Part shown: piece by piece, positions 36,217-47,653 of the stretch | Numbering within the stretch: the stretch's first letter is position 1 | Layout: each line of letters opens with the position of its first letter | Assembly: GCA_019454045.1 (NCBI GenBank) | Contig: SKCR01041558.1 | Coordinates: 1 to 64,000 of the forward strand | Reading direction: 5' to 3' | DNA length: 64,000 bases | DNA from: Zanthoxylum bungeanum | Taxonomy: Eukaryota > Streptophyta > Magnoliopsida > Sapindales > Rutaceae | The notes under the pieces: generated by a model | Database searches by the model: none | Told to the model about the DNA's origin: nothing | What the model saw: the letters and a program-made list of their open reading frames with translations, nothing else | Made by a program: the position numbers and the translations under genes

Positions 36217-38575
36217 TGTTAGGGTTGGTGCTTTGAGCGCCAATTTCTTATGTATTTCCCTGTAAATATTCTTGTATATATTTTTATTAGTGAATAAAAT
36301 AAACAGTTTCTATAATATAAATTCTTTTATTATATGGTCAATATGTAAATGACCATAGAGTGATTGGTTATGATACAGTTGCAAAAGCGTCGCAACTGAC
36401 ATTGAGCAGTATCATAACAGTATCATTCTTTAACCGTTCCTAGTCAAGGTTTATAATTACTTGGTCAGTAAGTAAACCCGCTGAGACCGGTACGTGTTGT
36501 ATATTGGAATGTTGGATTCTAATGGTTTCTCAAGGAACCATGAGTCTCGGGAGACTCATATAGACACGTAGGTGTTTATATCGGATAAACACTGAACGAC
36601 TCACTGAAGATTCTTAATATATGGTACACCAACGTCAATAAGAATCTTCACGGGTTGAGTGAGCATAGTGATCCTTCAACTTGAGATACCAATGCGGATG
36701 TATGAGGTATCCTCCACACTTTGATGGCAGTCACGTCACCGATCTATTTAGATCAGATCTCCGTTTGTTCGTTGGGTGTGGACTGATCCTCAAGATATCC
36801 TGTGCGTATCAAGATAGGATCCGTTAGTACTGTGTACAGAGCATAGGTATCCACTATGAAATTAGCAATCTGTTAAATCCATTGGCCCGTGGTACACTGT
36901 AGAAATCAGTTCTAAGTGTTATTTAAGAGATTGCTAATAGAATCGTCGATGAGATTATACCTATAGAGATTTGACGTTTATATCCATATCTCTGGGATAA
37001 TCCGGATACCTGTGACGGAAGGATTTTACGTATGCAGTGACCTCGACCTGTATGGTTCAGAGATTTTATCTGTGTTCGTCATAATTTACGGGTTGGTAGA
37101 TTATGGACACGAAATTGAACTTCGTGACGGATATGCCTGAACCTAGAGAGTCTCACTATTGAGATATACTCGTAGGGCACTAGGACAACTTTTATAAATA
37201 ATATTGATTATTTATAAGTCGTTTAACGGTTAAACGAAAATACATGCGTTTGAGATCTTTCGGCCATTTATTAAATGTACAATTGTGATATTTGACTTTT
37301 ATTATTAATATATGTATTTTGATTATTTAATGTAAATATAATACATATATTTGAGATATTTGTATTTAATTATTTGATTATTCAAATGTTGAATAATTAA
37401 ATTAATTAAATATTTAATATCTAGTTTACTTTAATAAAGTAAGCTAAATGGCTTTTTTTGATTGGATTTTTGGCCAATTTTGATTGGTTTTAAATGGCAT
37501 GATTTAATTGGTTTATTTGTGATTAACATCAAATTATTTGATGATTTATTACCACAAATTTCCATTAAATAATTTTCTAATTAATTAATGAACTAAAAAT
37601 AAAACACTTGACCAATATTTTTCTTGTAATTTTCGGTCAATCAAGAAAAATATATAAGGCTTGTTTTCTTTTTTGTTTCATAAAAAAAGAACCCTAAAAA
37701 TAAATACAAAAGAAAGTTTGAGAGGAAAAAGAGAAAGAAGGAAGAAAAAGCTTGGATTTTTAGAAATTTGGTAAGTTTTTTCTTACTTTCTTCTTTATGA
37801 AATTTTTTTCTAAGATCTTAGGCTTCAATATGTGTAGCTTAGTTTTTCCTCTACTTTCTTGTGGATGTATTTTGATGATTGGGACTTGATTGAAAGATGG
37901 AACCATGAATATTAATTAAGATTGCTTGAAATTATTTCTTAAGCTTTCTTTTTAACCATTTGATGGTGAGTTGCCATTCTAGAGTTACTTAGCCACTCAT
38001 AAATGACCTAGAATTTTTGTTGAGTTGTTTCATGATGGTGAGATTTGTTTGGTGTTCTGGGAATTGAATTAAAGTGTTGAATTTAATTAATTTGGTATTA
38101 ATTTGTCAATTTATTGAAATTGTAAAATTAGGGTTTATAACCCACTCCAAATTTGGGGCTTTTCATATATGTGATGTAATTTGATGTATATTAAATTTGG
38201 AAATTTTTGGATTTGATCTTGACATGTTTTAAACAAAAATGACTAAATTGTAAATTCTTCAAAATATGGGGACCATTCGAAAATTTCTTGAAAATCAGTT
38301 TTCTTGAGTTGCAAATTGTATTTTCATGTATTAGACATATATAAATCATTTTGGGATTGATTTAATATCAATTAGAATTGTATTTGACAATTTAGGACTA
38401 AAATGATAAAAATACAAAGTTTAGGGGCTAAAGGGAAATTAACGAAAAATCTGATTTTTGGGTAAAAATTTCAGTTTTTAAGTATTGAGTAATTAAAATA
38501 AATTATTGAAATCAGAAAATTTTGATTTTCCGCGTTCCGCTGCGTTTACCCGAATTGTCGCCCAAAACCCCAACA
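36217..38575 (+). repeat. Element C 3' LTR
   Basis: It begins TGTTAGGGTTGGTGC and ends CCCAAAACCCCAACA. It is diverged from the 5' LTR throughout. The flank after it (TTTTC) does not match the flank before the 5' LTR. Confidence 0.87.
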
Positions 38576-39036
38576 TTTTCAACCCTAGGGAAAGTGGCTA
38601 TACGTTTGTTTTTATAGGTAGGAGAAAATCTAGGGTTTCCAACAGCAAAAAGGCTTGAAAATGCGTCCAAAATAACTCAGATACGCACGGGCGTTCGAAT
38701 GCCACTCGAACGCGTGCTCTCTGGAAAGGTTCGTTAGAACGCTTACTCGAACGTTTGCTCTCCAGAATATTTCGTTCGAACGTACCTCGAACGATTGCTC
38801 TCTGAATATTTCGTTCGAACCCAACAACGAACGTGACACTAACGCCATACATTCGAACACTTCAATGAACATAGCACTAATGAAATTGCTCCAACTTTAC
38901 CAAATACCAATCCAATTGTTCCAAGTTCTTCAAGACCTATTACAACTCAATTGAACTTGTTTTCTTACGGACATTGCCAATAAAAATAGAACTAATTGGA
39001 AGATCAAAATTTACTAGGCTTAAAGAGGATGATAAC
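38576..39036. repeat. Spacer between C and F with TTCGAACG-rich short repeats
   Basis: No gene is recognised. Between 38690 and 38850 the palindromic word TTCGAACG and the phrase CTCGAACG..TGCTCTC..GAATATTTCGTTCGAAC recur about three times with a 55-60 base period. The two minus-strand frames here are by-products of the repeat. The remainder (38860-39036) is AT-rich and featureless. It is the pre-insertion context of F, whose left TSD copy ATAAC is 39032-39036. Confidence 0.6.
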
Positions 39037-39686
39037 TGTAGACGTTGATTTTCATCCGAGGCCTACAATTGAGATTTCGCGAATGAGGCACTGGCGATCC
39101 TGCAAAACAAAGAAGGTAGGATGAACAGAGAAGGTCTACCCACCGGTGTGGTGGATGTCGTAGGCACTCCGACGCCCAAGTCAGTAAATGAACAAATGAA
39201 GCAGTAAATGGGAGGTCTAGGTTAGATGCTACCTTGAACTCCGTAGGATGCCGTGAGGGCGGTAAGTGGAAGGAGTGGTGAGCTTGAGGATGTCCTAAAG
39301 CAGTGAGTAGGAGAGTTAGAAGTTGAATGGTCCCCTCATCTTGGAGCCTTGTTCCCTATATATACATGCTCTAGTAACGTGTGCCTTTATTGCCTTTTGA
39401 TTAATCGTCCGTTGGATTATGGTAACAGTCGACTTCATTAGGAGCTATAACTGCGTTGTAGGCTGAAACAGATGGGTTGTGAATAGCATTTATGAGCCTG
39501 GGCGTTATGTGTACTGGAGTAGGGTGAGCCCCGATTATGTTTTGAGCATGTGGTATCTCATTGGGCCTGGGCTTGTGAATCTCTGGGCCTCTATACACTT
39601 TAAACATTGGGGCTTCCTTTTGAGGTAGAAGCTTGGGCCTAGAGTAAAAGGACGAAATTGCCTCTGGACCAAATTTGGCCCGTACA
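39037..39686 (-). repeat. Element F 3' LTR (left copy)
   Basis: On the plus strand it begins TGTAGACGTTGATTTTC and ends TTTGGCCCGTACA. It matches 44699-45216 joined to 54793-54921 with few differences. Length is 650 bases, against about 615 for the D LTRs. Confidence 0.9.
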
Positions 39687-40560
39687 GTTTGTCCCATACT
39701 CTCGAAGTCAATGAGTCTTTGGCATGGAGAGTACTTGCATATGTCGCCTGAGACGATGCCATATTATGTAGGTATACTGGAGCGTTGATGTTGCCTATTG
39801 ATTGGACCAAACGAATGTCAAGTTATGAGCTTGACTCTACAAGTGTCATTGGGGAAGTACCTAGTGATCCGAGCCAGATGATGGTCGGGATAATGAACTC
39901 GACTTTGTTAGATCCATTGGGGAAGTACCCAATCAATTGGACCAGATGAAGGTCAGATTATAAGTTATACGACATGTGTGTTTAATATCTACAACTTGAC
40001 TCGACGAGAGTCAATGAGGGATGTCCTCGGTCGAGTGGACTTGATGAGACCAGGAAGTTAGTAGTCATACGACATGTGTAATCCATGTCTACAACTTGAC
40101 TCGATATGAGTCCGTGGGGAATGTCCCCGGTCGACTGGACTTGATGAGACCAGGAAGTTATTTACTCGTTTGGTATCAAGGATGGGCCAAACCGAGCCTA
40201 CATGTCTACTGCACCAGAGGAAGGTCAAAGAACTTACACTTGGCTCCATCACAAGCCAATTGGGGAGTGTTCCCCGTTGATTGGACCTGAGGAAGTCTAG
40301 GATGATCTCCAGCCTATTGGTCCTGAAGAGGAACCAGAGGAGTTTCCATGTTGCCTGGACTTTTTGAATGTCCAGATCTTGAGCTTTCATATGGCGATCA
40401 TGTCGGCTGGGATAAATGGTTTTATTAATATTTGAGGAAGACTACTCTTTAATCGCTCCAAGTCTACTGGATTTTGCAAAGCCTTTAAACCAGTCCCCAC
40501 TTTAAACCTGATGAAGGTTAATAATTGTCTTCATTCTATTGGACTTGATGAAAGTCAAAA
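39687..40560 (-). repeat. Element F repeats homologous to D arrays
   Basis: Two 100 base units beginning ACGACATGTGT (39969 and 40069) contain CAACTTGACTCGA and GGTCGACTGGACTTGATGAG, the complement of the D array 3 unit. Further diverged copies (GGGGAAGTACC, GACCAGATGAAGGTCA) surround them. This places D and F in one family. The polypurine tract, on the minus strand, is in 39687-39705. Confidence 0.75.
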
Positions 40561-42047
40561 GGAGTCTAGGAGACCTAATAAAGCGACACTTTGATGTTAC
40601 TTCTATACTCATCGAAGCAGCCTAAGTGCATTGTGGGACCAAAAGTTCATGTATTGTTGGCAATTATTGGGCCATGAAAGAGGCCCAAAAAGCTACGTAA
40701 ATTCCACATACTTGTATTCAAAGAAGTATGCCATATGCTTAGATGTATTTATTGGATTCGCGCACGTCGCTTGGGGGACATTCATGTTACTATATTCTCG
40801 TTCATTGGTTTGGAGGACATTCACGTTACTGGTTGCACTTATGTCGGCTGGAGGAATGCATGTTGGTTGAAGGCCATGCAAGTTGGCTGGAGGACACTCT
40901 CGTTGGCTGGACCATACATGATTCGTCTCTTTCTACACGAAGGGGTGTAGCATGAGTTTCTCAAAGTGGCATATGGGTGGTTCGGTTCGCCCCTTTTGCA
41001 TTCGTATGATATTCGCGTACGGTTTATCACCAAGCTTGGAGAATGATGATGCATCATATGTGCACTCGGTGTCTTCACTTTCCATGGATGCATTCTTGGT
41101 GGTTTCACTCTGTGGCTGTGTGCTTCATGTGATGTACAAATGTCCGAAATGGTTATGGACTTATCCTTGTTCTGCAATCTTCTACACGAATATCAGTAAG
41201 ATAATCTTGTCCGAAAACGTAACAAGTTGGGCTGCACTTTGGCTTCTATCTCCACTCTACTTGGAACCTCAAGAGTTCCTCTAAGAGAGAGTTAGGTGTC
41301 CAGATCAAAAAATTGGATGTTATTCACGTATGTATAGGCCATGCATGTATCATGTCACGAGGGCTCGCACAAAGGCAGCCTGTCCTTTTTGGAGGTTTGT
41401 GGTTGGTTTTTTCTTGGATATCCTTTTAAGGGTCGGCTAGAGCCTTGGAAAACTGGTCACAATTGTTGTGCCTGTTTATTTTTTGAAAAATACGGCATGT
41501 GTCCTTCATTCTTCAGCTGCAAAATTCCTCAGTCTACTCTTTTTTAAATGTATCTTTATTAGTAGTTTCGATAAAAATATCCCTATTCATTGGCCTTCGA
41601 TGGATTGGCAAAGCTTTCTCCATCAGGCAGTGGTAAAGCTGAAGAAGAAGACTGATGTGTGTATTGTAATGGCCATAGCAGCCCTTGCTGCAACCCAGTA
41701 TATGGTTTGGAGTAGGCTAAGTTTCCTTTACTCCCGGATGTCCTCTTCTTATTCAATTCAGCAAGTCTATGGAGTCGGTTGATTCGGCTGAATGATGATC
41801 CCGGTGAGTCGACAGAATAATGATCCCGGTTGGTATTTAATTACTGCGTGGTTCCCAATCTACTATTTCAGATTTTGGCAGCTTGTTTGCAATGACCGAT
41901 GTGGGTTTGGTTTTGTCATTAGCTCCTTTATGCTTCTCCAGAAATGAGAGATGTGGGACTTTCAGCTTATAATCGTGTGCTGATTCAGTGAAGGATGGAC
42001 GCTTATTTGGGCTTATTGCTGCATGGTTTATAATCGTACACTTTTTT
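40561..42047 (-). other. Element F interior without recognised gene
   Basis: Several short frames exist on both strands, but none shows a domain I know. Composition is less repetitive than in the flanking arrays, so this part may also be captured host DNA, for example the 3' flank of the metalloproteinase fragment. That is inference; no homology is visible to me. Confidence 0.4.
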
Positions 42048-42467
42048 TTAAGTACCATATAATGTCTTCATTCCTGTAACATCATCATCATTCAAACTCT
42101 TGGTGCCTCCAAGTGGCAGTAACGGGTACATAATGGCTGCTTCATCAGAGGTATGATCAAGCCCCAGTACATGACCAAGCTCATGCAAAGCCAAAGTTTG
42201 CATGTCATAACTTTCTGGAACTGCACCCACCGCCCACTCTTCATCAGCACCGAAATGAGACCTCCCATCAGTCGGACCATCGAAAGGATATCCATCGCCG
42301 TGATCACCCCGCTGGAAACTGATCTTGATATCGGCATGGTCGTAATTCATAACCAGTTGGAATGTGAAAGGCGTATACTTGCTCCAGGATTGAAGAGCCT
42401 GGCGAACTGGTTCTTTAAAGTCGTCTCGAGTTCTGGGCAGAAACGCATATGTTTTAGTGATACGACA
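42048..42467 (-). pseudogene. Captured plant matrix metalloproteinase catalytic-domain fragment
   Basis: The minus strand is open for about 140 codons and reads TKTYAFLP, KEPVRQALQSWSKYTPFTF, DIKISFQRGDHGDGYPFDG, then HELGHVLGLDH at 42153-42185 and the Met-turn IMYP near 42124-42135, ending NDDDVTGMKTLYGT. This is the catalytic domain of plant matrixins (peptidase M10A), including the three zinc-binding His and the catalytic Glu. About ten residues are missing after PFDG, where family members have a LAHAF segment with a structural zinc His. The usual HFDADE reads HFGADE. The propeptide, signal peptide and C-terminal tail are absent and a stop follows LYGT. The fragment lies inside element F, antisense to the window and co-linear with F's own direction. 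Catalysis is unlikely. Confidence 0.88.
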
Positions 42468-44679
42468 TTATCACGGAGTGGGCTTCTGTGCCGGTCTGCA
42501 GGATGAGATGGCAGTTTATCTTTGAGTAGTAGGTTGGACCCACCAGTTTGGAGAAAGAAATTGGATCCGATAGGTCACTCGATTTTGTGCAAGAAATGGA
42601 CAACAACACTCTACTCTACACGTAGCGTGGGGCTCTATTTAATTTGCACAATTGGTAGTGAGCTTCAAGGCCCATTCTTGATGATGACGATATGGCGTGT
42701 GTGGGTTCCTATGTCTCTCGACTTCAGCCTGTTTCTTTCGGAAGCAAGTGCTTGGCTATTGTGTATGGCTTTTTATGTGTGGCATTTTTGGATGCATAGA
42801 TGCTTTTTCACGTGCCTTGGGAATGCAACATCATGCTCGTTATGACTTTATACTCTTGTTGGGCTTTGTTGCTTTGTTTTAAGCTACTTTGTCTTTGGGA
42901 CTTGGGCTTTGGGTTTTGTTTTCGTATGAACTTGGTAGCTCTACGCGTCAATGTGATTCCTTCTTCATGGGACTTTCTTTCCCAACCTACAGTCTCGCTC
43001 TCGCTCATCTCCTTATTTCTTTTTGTGTAGGGTGCCAATTGGTACAGACAACGTGCCACCACATCTTACGAAGGTACATGAGAGTCAACTGTCGACTGGA
43101 CCTAACGATAGTTCAAGAAAGCCCTCTCATATGAAGATATACAAGAGCCTTCTGTTGACTGGTCCTAATGAAGGTCCAATCAATACCTTCACTCCCCATT
43201 CAACAAGACCCATACGAGGGTCTGGACCTTTCATGCCTTCGGGAGGGGATGATAATCCTTCAACGTAGTCTTGTCGTATAGAGAAAATGACTATAGACTT
43301 ATGTCATTAGAACGAGGTGTCAATCATCTCATGCAGTTTGAAGTAGTTGGCAATCTATTTTATCATACAAGTAATTGGGCTATACGTTATCTAATGGTAC
43401 CTCAGTCAATTAAGTCCTCTTTCATCTCATGTCGAATGGGAATTTAATCAAGTGTCAAGCCTCATACGTGGAGTGTCGAGTGGGATCTTCACTAAATACT
43501 AAACAATCATACAGTGTCAATTTTGACTAGCTATATATGTCCATGACACACTAATGTTGAGTGTGGCACCCCTAACAAGTCCTACGCTGCACTGTAGATG
43601 TCGACTGAGATATCTTTATCAATTACCAGGTTGTAAACTTTAGTGTCAACTGGGACACCATCACAAGTCTCATACTATAAATGGTAATGCTAACTATGAC
43701 ATCTATTATAAGTCCCAAGCCACATATTGATGTCGACTAGGACACCCATAACAATTTTCAAGCTATTTGGTGTATTATGGATTGGGACATCTATAACAAG
43801 TCTCAAGCTATGATACCTATTATAAGTCCCACGTTTTACTAATGTCGACTGGGAGATTTTAAAAAGTACAGGCCGTACCTGGTAAAGTTGACTGGGATGT
43901 CCATGCCAAGACTTCATTCAAGTTCCGTCGACTAGGATATCCTCCTCATGTCAGACACATTACTTCATCACGTGAGGTAGATGGTAGGAAATATAGTTCC
44001 ATTGAAGGGAAGCGCCTTGATCTTGATGTAGGTCCATGAGACCATGGTCGAGTGGAGTCTAGAATTGATGACACTCCTTTTATGTATCTTTTCATGACAC
44101 CTGGAGGAGATGACAATCCGCTCATGTTGTTTGAAGAAGATGACACAGCCTTTATATCGTACAAAGGAGATTGAGATTCATCTAAGTCGTCTGATGAATA
44201 TGAAAGTCTTCAAATGCAGTAAGATATTGATGACGATCCTTCTACATAGTCTGATGCCATTTCGGCTCGGCTTGTCCTTATTGGTAGACTGAATTCAGGT
44301 AGATTGGTGAGAATTACTTTCTTGAACTCTCGTATTTCCTTTCGCATAGAGTTGACTAGTTGTGATCAGTCTACTAGAGGGATATGGCTTATTCTTTAGT
44401 GAATTTATGGATGGTCGTCTGATGGTGGATTTTCGTTTTCCCCATTGTTGAAAGCTTCTAAAAGATCAGGTCAGATTATTAAGATTGTTGGGGTGACCCG
44501 TAGCCTCGGGTCTTTGGGGTTTGAAGAAATGTGTTCCAACGTTTATAATTATCTTTGGAGGATGGATAATTTGATGATCATAAAATCTGGAGTCTGCTCG
44601 TTGTGTGTCGCCTTACAAGTATGGGTGTTTGAAAGGATCGTAGATGGAAAGATCTTTGCATGCTATGAACCGCTAGGGC
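42468..44679 (-). other. Element F interior upstream of the metalloproteinase fragment
   Basis: 42468-43020 has no recognised coding sequence; it may be the 5' flank or propeptide region of the captured gene, but I cannot see the cysteine switch PRCGVPD. From 43040 to about 44060 the words GTCGACTGGGACATC, CATACGAC and AAGTCCCA recur at 60-80 base spacing, a decayed D-type repeat field. From 44450 to 44679 the sequence approaches the leader, homologous to D near the PBS. There is no gag frame. Confidence 0.5.
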
Positions 44680-44698
44680 CCCACAGTGGGCGCCAAAT
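44680..44698 (-). other. Element F primer binding site
   Basis: Plus-strand CCCCACAGTGGGCGCCAAAT is the complement of ATTTGGCGCCCACTGTGGGG, the site seen in D with a single change. It abuts the LTR at 44699. The adjacent leader (TAGCGGTTCATAG, TCTACGATCC) also matches D. Confidence 0.85.
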
Positions 44699-45216
44699 TG
44701 TAGACGCTGATTTTCATCCGAGGCCTACAATTGAGATTTCGCGAATGGGGCACTAGCGATCCTGCAAAACAAAGAAGGTAGGATGAACGGAGAAGGTCTA
44801 ACCACCGGTGTGGTGGATGCCGTAGGCACTCCGACGCCCAAGTTAGTAAATGAACAAATGAAGCAGTAAATGAGAGGTCTAGGTTAGATGCTACCTTGAA
44901 CTCCGTAGGATGTCGTGAGGACGGTAAGTGGAAGGAGTGGTGAGCTTGAGGATGTCCTAAAGCAGTGAGTAGGAGAGTTAGAAGTTGAATGGTCCCTCCT
45001 CTTGGAGCCTTGTTCCCTATATACATGCTCTAGTAACGTGTTCCTTTATTTCCTTTTGATTAATCGTCCGTTGGATTATGTTAACAGTCGACTTCATGAG
45101 GAGCTATAACTGCGTTGTAGGCTGAAACAGATGGGTTGTGAATTACATTTATGAGCCTGGGCGTTATGTGTACTGGAGTAGGGTGAGCCCCGATTATGCT
45201 TTGAGCACGTGGTATC
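44699..45216 (-). repeat. Element F 5' LTR, part nearest the PBS
   Basis: Begins TGTAGACGCTGATTTTC and matches 39037 onward. It is interrupted after GTATC at 45216 by element E. Confidence 0.9.
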
Positions 45217-47637
45217 TGAAGGGGTCTAATAGGGGTGAATCCGGTAACGCAGCGGAAGCGGTGAAAATCCGATTTTCAGATTTCAAAACTTTTTCTCGGA
45301 TAAATTAAATAAACATATTTATTTAATATTCCAATAATTAAATTATGAAATAAAATTTCAAATGAATCAAATTCAAGTGAAATTACCAAATTACCCTTAT
45401 ATGGTATTTTGTCCATTTTAGTCCGAAATTGATCCAATCAATTTTGAATGATTCTAAATCATTTCTAAGATGAACTTAGTATGTTCATAACATCAAAACA
45501 CCAAAAGCCACAAAATCCCCAAATTTCCTTACAAATGCCGTGAGCTCCATTTGGAGGGCAAATTGACCATTTGGTCATTTCATGTCTCAAAACTCATCTA
45601 AATGAAATCCAATCAACATGAAACTTTGCATGCATCATATACACACCCAAATGCTCAACATATCTCAAAACCCCCAAATTTTGAATAGGTTATAAACCCT
45701 AAATTTTCAATTTCCACAAATTGGGCAAATTAGGCCATTTACATTAAATCAAATGTTTCAATCATCAATCTTTCAACTAATTCAAGTCTCAACACAATGA
45801 AACAACTCAAGATCAAATCTAGGTCATTTAAGAGTGGGTCAATAACTCTAGAATAGCAACATGGTTTCATAAACCTTAAAAGAATACATATAACTACACT
45901 AGTTACACTCTTTGTTCATCATACATGCTCTACACTTTTAAAAAAATTTCCATCATCAAAACCACAAGAAATAAAGAAAAGAATAACTTAAGAAACTCAT
46001 GAGAGGTAGCCTAGATCATAAGGAACAAATTCCTTTCTAATAGTAAGTTTAAGAAACTTACAAAATCCAAGCTTTTTCTTTGGTTTTTTTTCTTTTCTCC
46101 TTCACTTTCTTTCTTTGCCTTTCTTCTTCAATGGAATTTTGTTTGTGATAAAGTGTATTAGGTTATGAAATGAAAAATGAAAAAACAATTTATATGTGCA
46201 ACTTTTGCACTATGGCCGAAATTAGCATACCAAATCATCACCAAAATTGTAATTTCAATTTCATTTGCATTATTAGTAAATCAACTTGCATAAATATCTT
46301 TTATAACCTTTATTAGATATTTATTTTAGTCAAATATGGCAACTAAAGTCATTTACTTTAAATATCCTAAAGTAAAATATTTATATTTTAATTAATTTAA
46401 TCATTTAACAATTAAATAATTAATTAATTAATCAAATACAAATATATTAAATATATGTATAATATTTACATTAAATATTAAAAACATATATTCATTTAGG
46501 AAATAAGTCAAATATCTCATTTTGACTATTAATTAATGTGTATTTAATTTAATCAAGTATTAAATGTAAATACACAATAATTACGTAAATGACTATCGGG
46601 TCCCTTTTGCACGTATCTTCCGTTTAACCTTTAAACGACTTTATAAATAATCAATATTATTTATTTATGTTGCTCTAGTGCTCTACGAGTATGTTTCATT
46701 ATTGAGACTCTCTAGGTTCAGGTATTTCCGTCACAAATCAAATTTCGTGTCCATAATCTATCCACCCGTAGATTATGACGATCACGGATAATCTCGCTGA
46801 ACCACACAGGTCGAGGTCATGGCAAATGTATAATTCCTCCGTCACAGGTATCCGGATAAATCCCAGAGATACAGATATAAACGTCAAATCTCTATGGGGA
46901 TTATCCAGTCGACTATTCCATTAGCAATCTCTAAAAGAATGTTTAGAACTAGTTTCTAAACTTTACCACGGGCCCATGGTTTTATCTGATTGCTAATAAT
47001 ATGGACTACCTATGCTCTGGTACACAGAACTGACGGATCCCATCTTGATACACATAGGACACCCTGAGGATCTATCTACACCCAACGAACAGGCGGAGGT
47101 CTGATCTTAATAGATCGGTGACGTGACTGCCATCTAAGTGTAGAAGATGTCTCATGTGCCCACAATGGCATCTCAAGTCTAAGAATCACAAGTGCTACTC
47201 AACCCGAGAAGATTCTTATTGACGCTGGTGTACCATCCATTAAGAATCTTCGGTGAGTCGTTCAGTGTTTATCCGCTATAAACACCTACAAGTCTATACC
47301 AGTCTCCAAGACTTATGGTTCATTGAGAAACCATTGGAATCATATATTCCAGTATACGACTTGTATCGGTCTCAACGGGTTTACTATACTGACCAAGTAG
47401 TGTAAACCTTGACCAGGAACTGTCTGAGAATGACAACGTCATGATACGACTCAATGTCCGTTGCGACGCTTTTGCAACTGTACCATGACTAATCATTCTA
47501 AGGTCATTACGTCTTTACCATATAAAAGAATAGATTATATTATAGAAACTGCATATATTATTACTGATAATAATGTTTTACAGAAGTATTTAACAAAATA
47601 CAACCGGGAATTGGCGCTCTGAGCACCAACCCCTACA
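45217..47637 (-). repeat. Element E 3' LTR
   Basis: 2421 bases, matching 52384-54787. On the element's strand it starts TGTAGGGGTTGGTGC and ends ACCCCTTCA. No gene is recognised within it. Confidence 0.93.
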
Positions 47638-47651
47638 AAATCTCCCACTTG
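47638..47651 (-). other. Element E polypurine tract
   Basis: Plus-strand AAATCTCCCACTTG is the complement of CAAGTGGGAGATTT, next to the 3' LTR. Confidence 0.85.
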
Positions 47652-47653
47652 CT

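Larger units (their letters stand above)
23408..38575 (+). mobile_element. Element C: old copia element hosting element D
   Basis: LTRs lie at 23408-25792 and 36217-38575, an intact PBS at 25797, and a degenerate gag-pol at 32255-36203. Element D is inserted in the leader (26104-31796). The LTRs are clearly diverged (several substitutions per 100 bases by eye), so the insertion is old. There is no matching TSD (GATTT on the left, TTTTC on the right), and the left flank is a polypurine-tract remnant. The two LTRs may therefore not come from one simple insertion. It is sister to element E in LTR and protein sequence. Confidence 0.85.

Noticed and set aside
40631..41782. Several frames of 60-112 codons in element F as further captured genes
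   Set aside because: None has a motif I recognise; codon content looks random and frames overlap on both strands. Kept only as unexplained interior.
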